Assembly: GCA_937911445.1 (NCBI GenBank)
Contig: CALDQY010000213.1
Location: 1 to 7,680 of the forward strand
Reading direction: 5' to 3'
Source: an uncultured Rhodobiaceae bacterium
GTDB taxonomy: Archaea > Thermoplasmatota > Poseidoniia > Poseidoniales > Poseidoniaceae
DNA: 7,680 nt
Shown one piece after another: positions 1-5,659 of the stretch; position 1 is the stretch's first letter; every line of letters begins with the position of its first letter. The translations under genes were made by a program, and so were the position numbers. Below the pieces are notes generated by a model. That model was not told the origin of the DNA. It did not search any database and saw only the letters and a list, made by a program, of their open reading frames with translations.

Positions 1-33
1 ATGGATTCTGACCCCATGCGTCGTTCGATGTGA

Positions 34-714
34 ATGAGGATGATGTTGCTTTCGATGCCTTTTTTGGACGTATTGACTCGCAGACCCATGAAGCAAGCAA
101 CGGACGTCTTCAACGAGTGGGCGCATCGAGGCAAAGACGAGGGCATGGAACGCGGCCATGGACCTTCAGTCAGAGAGATGCTGGATGCTGCTCTCGAACG
201 TGTTCTATCGGAGGGGGATTCGTTTTCATTTGCGGACTTGGGATGCGGGAACGGTTGGGTCGTTCGCTTGGCCGCTCAACACGAACAGTGTCAGAAAGCG
301 GATGGGTTTGATGGTGCAGAACATATGATAGAGAAAGCAAAGGCTACCGACTCAACCAACGGATATCACCTTGCATTGTTTCCACAAACAAAACCTCCTC
401 AACAATACGATCTCATCCATTCAATGGAATTCATCTACTATCTTCACGATCCGAAACAAATGCTTCAGTCGATTCATGATGACTGGTTATCGGAAAACGG
501 GTGGGCAGTCATCGGCATTGACCATTATGCAGAACACGAGGAAAGTCTTGGCTGGCCAGAAGCTCTTGATGTACACATGTCCACGTTTTCCGAGGCAGAA
601 TGGATTCAGATGTGGAAGGATGTCGGATTTACTGAAGTCCATGCGTGGCGGGCCAATGCCTCTTCAGACAAACCCGGTACGTTGGCTATTCTTGGTAAGA
701 AAAGTCAGCAGTGA
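34..714 (+). CDS. Class I SAM-dependent methyltransferase, substrate unknown
   Basis: Predicted soluble methyltransferase of the Rossmann-fold (Methyltransf_11/25-like) class, 226 residues from the first ATG. Visible motifs: the SAM-binding glycine loop DLGCGNGW (68-75), the acidic end of strand 2 at FD93, the strand-4 segment YDLIHSMEF (125-133), strand 5 at GWAVIGID (156-163), and the C-terminal GF-x-EV-type strand typical of the fold. No extra domain, signal peptide or membrane helix is seen, so the acceptor (small molecule, RNA or protein) cannot be named. The start is uncertain. The ATG at 34 directly follows an in-frame TGA (31-33) and is the longest option. The ATG at 55 (giving MPFLDVL) has a weak GAGGATGAT ribosome-site-like stretch 10 nt upstream, and the ATG at 88 lies just before the likely core fold. 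The gene converges on the helicase gene and overlaps its 3' end by 29 bp, so a functional link between them is not implied. Confidence 0.85.
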   Translation: MRMMLLSMPFLDVLTRRPMKQATDVFNEWAHRGKDEGMERGHGPSVREMLDAALERVLSEGDSFSFADLGCGNGWVVRLAAQHEQCQKADGFDGAEHMIEKAKATDSTNGYHLALFPQTKPPQQYDLIHSMEFIYYLHDPKQMLQSIHDDWLSENGWAVIGIDHYAEHEESLGWPEALDVHMSTFSEAEWIQMWKDVGFTEVHAWRANASSDKPGTLAILGKKSQQ

Positions 715-3700
715 TGCCCAAGTCCATACCTTGTGGGCCGCACAATCGAACGTCGCCTTTGAAGAATGGACATTTCTTACATGTATCGATGAATTCTAAC
801 GGAAGCCGTTTTGGCTCTTCAGTTCCATTGGGATCTGCAACCAAATGTGCCATCCAATCGAAGAGATTGAGCAATTCCTTCTCGGCTTCTTTGTACATTG
901 CATCGGGCATCTGAACAAAACGTCCAGTGGTAGCGATCAACAGAGCAGGAGGCCGTATTTCTCTACGCTTTTCAATTGGTTTTTGCTCTTCTTGACGTCG
1001 AAAAACCAGCGAGTATAACGTAAGCTGAAGACGGTGATTTCGAAGCATTTCGAATTCTGCATTATTTTGAGGTTCAAACGAAAATGGTTCGTCGAGAGAA
1101 TCGTACAGAGGATGGTCTTCCAAATGCTGCTCACGAGCTCCAGAGGTTTTCAGATCAACCACCTGTAACCATGGTTGCTCTCCATCCACACCTGCAATAG
1201 CTAAATCCGCTTGACCTTCAAAGAGTATGTTTACTGAATCGATGAGTGTGACGTATTGTTGTTGCAATTGTGTGAGCGGAGAACGAACGACGCCTTCCAG
1301 GTTGACTTCATAATCGAAAAAGAAGGATGCTTCCGTGCGCAACCCTTCGATTTCGCAGCCATTGACTTCTTGTCCTTCGGCCATTCGTCCGAGTGAACCT
1401 TTCGTAAGCAGTGTTGCCAACTGTATGATCCTTGACCTCGTCTGGTGTTGTTCTTCAGGTGATAAACGATGCCACTCGGGTCGTGAGTGGGTTGCGTCAT
1501 CGATTTCTTTGCTCGAAAGGAGCATATTCGACTGTGAATTCAACCAAACTGGGCTCAGGTTGAATTCCACAGATTTCATTTCAGCAGGGTTTGCCAACCC
1601 AATCTCAACAAGTCTGTGAAACATGGAACCGAACGATGTGGCAGAGGGCCAACCAATCGAGTCGTACTGCAAATCTTCACCGCTTGAACGGTCCTTTTGA
1701 CCCTCATCATCTTGGATAGGATTTGAGATTCCTCGAATGTTCAACGGTTCACTCTGCCAGCCCTTCACATGCGACAGCCAATATCGCCTGCGGCACGAAT
1801 TTGCTGTATCCAATCCGTGTGCAGTCATTCGAAGTGTTGGTGATTGATGCACAATATGTTGCTCGGATTCTACAACCTCAATCGATGCAGAGAGTTGCTC
1901 TTCGATGACCAACCAATTGGCTAACTGCGAGGTTGGCGTCTGTGTCGAGAAGCAATCAGGGTGATGATACATGCGTAACTGTTGAAGCGAATCGTCCATG
2001 AATCCACTTGCATGGAAAAGAGAAATTGGGTCGAATTCCAATTCCTGTTCACCATATTCGTCGAGACGTTGGCCGTGTTCATCACCATCGAGGCTCCATA
2101 CTTGTTCTGATTCCGACTGAACCCCCATGTATCGGAATCCATCCATCATCAAATCTCCCATGTTGTTTCCTTTGGAATTGATTTTCATGGCAATCCTTGA
2201 ATTCTCACCAATTGAACATGGGGCGTTGGGTGAACCAACAAAGATGAGTCTGTCCTTCACTCGTGTTAGCGCTACGTAGAATTGTCGTCGAAGTTCCGCC
2301 TGATTCTGAGCTTTGTTCATCTGTTCTGCTAACATCCATAATGCGTCCTCAGGTTTGTCTTTCGATTTCCATGGTTGAATTCTACCAGCGATGACGTCGG
2401 GGGTGATGAGGACGTTGTTCTGGGCTTCAATGCTCGAACTACGTCGGCCTGCCTCAAACAATCCAGTTACGATGACAACGGGTGCTTGCAACCCTTTTGC
2501 GCCATGAATGGTCATGATTTGGATAGCGCCACTTGTAGGCGTTGTACTCGCTTGCGGCCCTTTGTTTCCAAGCGTTGCAAATGCTTTCATCTGCTCCAGA
2601 ATTGCTGCGGGCTCATGGCCTGAATCGGTGCCAATTTTCTGTACCAGTGCACACCACATCTCTGCAACTTGTCGTTCGGATTCATCTGGGTAGGCAATGA
2701 GCAAATCACTGTGATCCAACACGGCATCAAACACCTCGTAAATCGCACCATGTTGAACCAACTGAGCAAGTGCTCCTAGAAGAGGACCTTGAGGTGCTGA
2801 AACGAAGTACTGTGCAGCATGGAGCCAAAAGTTTTCGACATCTGATGCTCCCATAACCTCCTCAATTTCGATGGATGATGCACCAACAATTGGCGAACGA
2901 AGGAATGAGTGAACGGCATGCCTCGAGTTTGGTTTAGATAGAAGTTCCAGAACGGCCATCATGGGTTGGACGACTGGTTGCTTCAACAACTCGCCTTGCT
3001 TATCGGCCATCACTGGTAAACCGCGTGCTTGAAGACGCGAGATAAGGTCTGGAATGTGTTTTCTTGAATGAACAAGAATCATCACATCTTCCGGAGAAAT
3101 TGTTTCTTCAGGTTCTATTTCGACGTAAGCGGCTGCATCGGATGACCAAATCCGTGTTGGTAAACCTCGAACAAGTGTGTCCAAGCGTGATGCGATAAGT
3201 TCGTGTTCAAGATGGCGTAGATTTGCATTTCTTGCATCGTAGAGATTGTATCCTTCCATCATATCCAAAGGCAATTCTCCCGTATCATTCTGGGTTGGTA
3301 GAAGCCATTCCATCGTTCCAGTTTGAGAGGTTTCACGTCCAGCCTCGAGAGGTTGGGCAGTAGCATGGAAATCTCCGGGGAACTGGTGATGACGTGCGTC
3401 GAATGTGTCATCAAACATGTTGTTGAGTGTTCGTAGCAAACCTGCTGCGGTTCGGAAATTCGTACGGAGCTGTATGTGTCCTTCTGCTCGCTCCTGCGCT
3501 GTTGTATCTTCAACTGCCATTCCTGAATCATCAATTCCAAAGGAAATGTATTCCCATGGTGCTGATTGTTCGTCACGAGAATAATCCGATGCTTGAATGA
3601 ACGATCCTGACTCGCCACCAGCGCCAACCGGCCGGGGATCTCGGCCATGCCCCGATTGAGTGAATGGTTCAAGCCTCGGCTCATTCTGTTCAATGTTGTT

Positions 3701-5659
3701 TGCGATACGAATGGATGCAACCATTCGGCGCATGACGGTCACTTCGGCTTGTCGAAATCGGTAGATGCTTTGCTTCATATCACCAACAATACAGATGGTT
3801 GGGTCCCATGGTCCAGAAGGTGCTGGATGTTCCTTCGAGATCCCTTCTCGACGACCCCAAAGACGTGAGAGGAGACGAGCATGCTCTGGGTTTGTATCCT
3901 GATATTCATCAATAATGAAGGCACGGTATCGTGCTCGAATTTGTTTCAAGAGCCCATATCGTCGTTGCAAATCAAGATACTTCTCCTCCTCACCTTGCAT
4001 CATCGTTAGTGCTCTTCGTATGTGTTCATCGGACCATGGCTCGTCACCAAGATCGTCCAACGCCTGAACCGCTTCGAGCGGATACCAATGACGAACAATC
4101 GCAGGACAACGCACGAGAAGTAAATCACCTACCATCAATTGTACATCATCGAAATCATGCGCTTCTTCTTGCGATTTCAAATGACGAAGCAAATCTTGGC
4201 ACCCTGAATGTACGATGTACAAGTCGTTGAGGACTTCGACCTGCAAGTCTCTCGAAACGCGCATCTTCATGTGCGGTGGTTCTCGCCCAATATCAAGACC
4301 GAGAAGTTCTCGATCATAACGTGCGTTTGGCTCTCTGTGAAGAAACGGCCGTGATGGATTGAGGCAATAAGCAACTTTGCTGAGCATGAATACAAGGCGC
4401 CCGTCAGCAGGGTCATGAATACGGTCTTGCAGACGCTGCCCAGCATCTGAAGCGAGGGCCGCAGCCTGTTGTTTCAATGGCTGCACATCTTTTGTTTTGA
4501 GCGAAGACCATGTCACTAATCCTGCAGGCCAACCTGCGAGGTAGTTGCTTCGAGGGAAGTTTCCGCCTTTCAGGATGGAAGGTCTTACCTCATCAAGTTG
4601 GGCGGGTGTCGTAGCAGAAGCTACAACTTGATACAGCCATTGTAAACGTTCCATTGGCCCGTCCGGAAGCGGTTCTCGAGCGAGGTATGCGAGTTGATTG
4701 AATCGTGTGTTGGTTGTTTCTGTTTGAGCTGGCGCAACAAAGACGGGATGATGGTTGAGGAAGACATCCACCCATTCATTGAGGATGACATAGACGTCTT
4801 CTATCACGGGATCGATCAAATGCTCACATTCTTGCAAGATCATGTCCTCAATGAGGCGGTAATCTGGAGGTGTTTCTCCATCCCAGGGCATACTTGCTCG
4901 AATGGAACGAGATCGCAAACGGCGTCTCGATTCCTCGACGAAAAGCGACGATTCGAGGAGCCCTTCCAACACGGTTTGAGCGCTCTGTTGTCCACCAAGT
5001 CGGATTGCCAGACGGTTTCGTGCAGCGATGAAATCATCAGCTGATTGGAGCATTCCAGCTTCGATTGCATCTCGCGCATTACGAATTCTCCAAGCGGAAT
5101 TCAATGCTTGAGTTCGAAGGAGCGGTGCTTTTTCTTCAGGCAATTGCTCCTTGCTCAAATGAAGAGCAACCGAGTCGATGTGTGGTGCTAGAATTTCAGA
5201 AAGAAATGCATCGATGGTGGAAATCGGAGCTGCCTCGAGCAAGGACATCAGCATCGAGACATCGCCTTGATGACGAAGTCTGGGGTCATGAACGCCCATT
5301 CTGTCCTCTTGACGAACAGGATGTGCACGCAGTGACTGAATGCGTTGACGGATACGAGAACGCAATTCTGAGGCAGCTTTGCGAGTGAAGGTAATCGCTA
5401 CAATCTCCTGTGGCAGCAACCCCTTCCATTCGTTCAGTGGTGTTCGGTCGCGTTTTGCGGCCAAGACCTTTCCAGAACCAATGGGTTCCTGTCGTATTGG
5501 AGGTGGCAGAACATACGTAGCACGTTGTTCGGCAGAGAGGAGATGTTGAACATAGCGTTCGGCCATAACGGTGGTCTTTCCTGTACCAGCTCCTGCATCC
5601 AAGGCGATGTGCTGGTCTAGATTGAGACCAAGTCTCTGACTTCGGTTGAATGAAATCAT
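686..5659 (-). CDS. AddA/RecB-like UvrD-family helicase-nuclease (large AddA-like subunit)
   Basis: Predicted motor and nuclease subunit of a double-strand-break end-processing complex, 1657 residues. All SF1A helicase motifs are intact: Walker A AGAGTGKT (22-29, K28), Ia TFTRKAASEL (90-99), STIDAF (147-152), Walker B IIDEYQDTNP (582-591), III GDMKQSIYRFR (626-636), IV LRTNFRT (731-737), V TIHGAKGLQAP (1050-1060) and VI YVALTR (1128-1133, Arg1133). The C-terminal RecB-type nuclease has SCRRRYWL (C1289), GSMFH (H1348), QAD (D1485), VVDLKT (D1502, K1504) and QLTLY (Q1545, Y1549), ending in C1627-x2-C1630-x9-C1640. The four cysteines probably hold an iron-sulfur cluster, a feature normally of AddB rather than AddA. 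The protein is about a third longer than typical AddA or RecB (about 1200 residues, from memory); extra length lies between motifs Ib and II, around 640-720, and in the helicase-nuclease linker. It starts inside the stop of the upstream AddB-like gene (ATGA overlap). It could be named RecB- or AdnA-like, but the AddB-like partner favours AddA. Confidence 0.92.
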   Translation of the reverse strand: MISFNRSQRLGLNLDQHIALDAGAGTGKTTVMAERYVQHLLSAEQRATYVLPPPIRQEPIGSGKVLAAKRDRTPLNEWKGLLPQEIVAITFTRKAASELRSRIRQRIQSLRAHPVRQEDRMGVHDPRLRHQGDVSMLMSLLEAAPISTIDAFLSEILAPHIDSVALHLSKEQLPEEKAPLLRTQALNSAWRIRNARDAIEAGMLQSADDFIAARNRLAIRLGGQQSAQTVLEGLLESSLFVEESRRRLRSRSIRASMPWDGETPPDYRLIEDMILQECEHLIDPVIEDVYVILNEWVDVFLNHHPVFVAPAQTETTNTRFNQLAYLAREPLPDGPMERLQWLYQVVASATTPAQLDEVRPSILKGGNFPRSNYLAGWPAGLVTWSSLKTKDVQPLKQQAAALASDAGQRLQDRIHDPADGRLVFMLSKVAYCLNPSRPFLHREPNARYDRELLGLDIGREPPHMKMRVSRDLQVEVLNDLYIVHSGCQDLLRHLKSQEEAHDFDDVQLMVGDLLLVRCPAIVRHWYPLEAVQALDDLGDEPWSDEHIRRALTMMQGEEEKYLDLQRRYGLLKQIRARYRAFIIDEYQDTNPEHARLLSRLWGRREGISKEHPAPSGPWDPTICIVGDMKQSIYRFRQAEVTVMRRMVASIRIANNIEQNEPRLEPFTQSGHGRDPRPVGAGGESGSFIQASDYSRDEQSAPWEYISFGIDDSGMAVEDTTAQERAEGHIQLRTNFRTAAGLLRTLNNMFDDTFDARHHQFPGDFHATAQPLEAGRETSQTGTMEWLLPTQNDTGELPLDMMEGYNLYDARNANLRHLEHELIASRLDTLVRGLPTRIWSSDAAAYVEIEPEETISPEDVMILVHSRKHIPDLISRLQARGLPVMADKQGELLKQPVVQPMMAVLELLSKPNSRHAVHSFLRSPIVGASSIEIEEVMGASDVENFWLHAAQYFVSAPQGPLLGALAQLVQHGAIYEVFDAVLDHSDLLIAYPDESERQVAEMWCALVQKIGTDSGHEPAAILEQMKAFATLGNKGPQASTTPTSGAIQIMTIHGAKGLQAPVVIVTGLFEAGRRSSSIEAQNNVLITPDVIAGRIQPWKSKDKPEDALWMLAEQMNKAQNQAELRRQFYVALTRVKDRLIFVGSPNAPCSIGENSRIAMKINSKGNNMGDLMMDGFRYMGVQSESEQVWSLDGDEHGQRLDEYGEQELEFDPISLFHASGFMDDSLQQLRMYHHPDCFSTQTPTSQLANWLVIEEQLSASIEVVESEQHIVHQSPTLRMTAHGLDTANSCRRRYWLSHVKGWQSEPLNIRGISNPIQDDEGQKDRSSGEDLQYDSIGWPSATSFGSMFHRLVEIGLANPAEMKSVEFNLSPVWLNSQSNMLLSSKEIDDATHSRPEWHRLSPEEQHQTRSRIIQLATLLTKGSLGRMAEGQEVNGCEIEGLRTEASFFFDYEVNLEGVVRSPLTQLQQQYVTLIDSVNILFEGQADLAIAGVDGEQPWLQVVDLKTSGAREQHLEDHPLYDSLDEPFSFEPQNNAEFEMLRNHRLQLTLYSLVFRRQEEQKPIEKRREIRPPALLIATTGRFVQMPDAMYKEAEKELLNLFDWMAHLVADPNGTEEPKRLPLEFIDTCKKCPFFKGDVRLCGPQGMDLGITADFSYQE

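Noticed and set aside
1..33. Short open frame on the plus strand from ATG at 1 to TGA at 31-33, directly before the methyltransferase start
   Set aside because: It could be the tail of an upstream gene, but eleven codons at a window edge give no recognisable protein and the minus strand is also open here. Not enough to call.
3259..3720. A 153-codon open frame on the minus strand inside the AddA-like gene, in another phase
   Set aside because: It lies wholly within a frame with clear helicase motifs III-IV, has no recognisable domain and no ribosome site; a shadow of the real gene.
4694..5388. Two plus-strand open frames of 116 and 107 codons opposite the AddA-like gene
   Set aside because: Antisense to conserved coding sequence, Cys/His/Ser-rich and without motifs, as expected for reverse-phase shadows.
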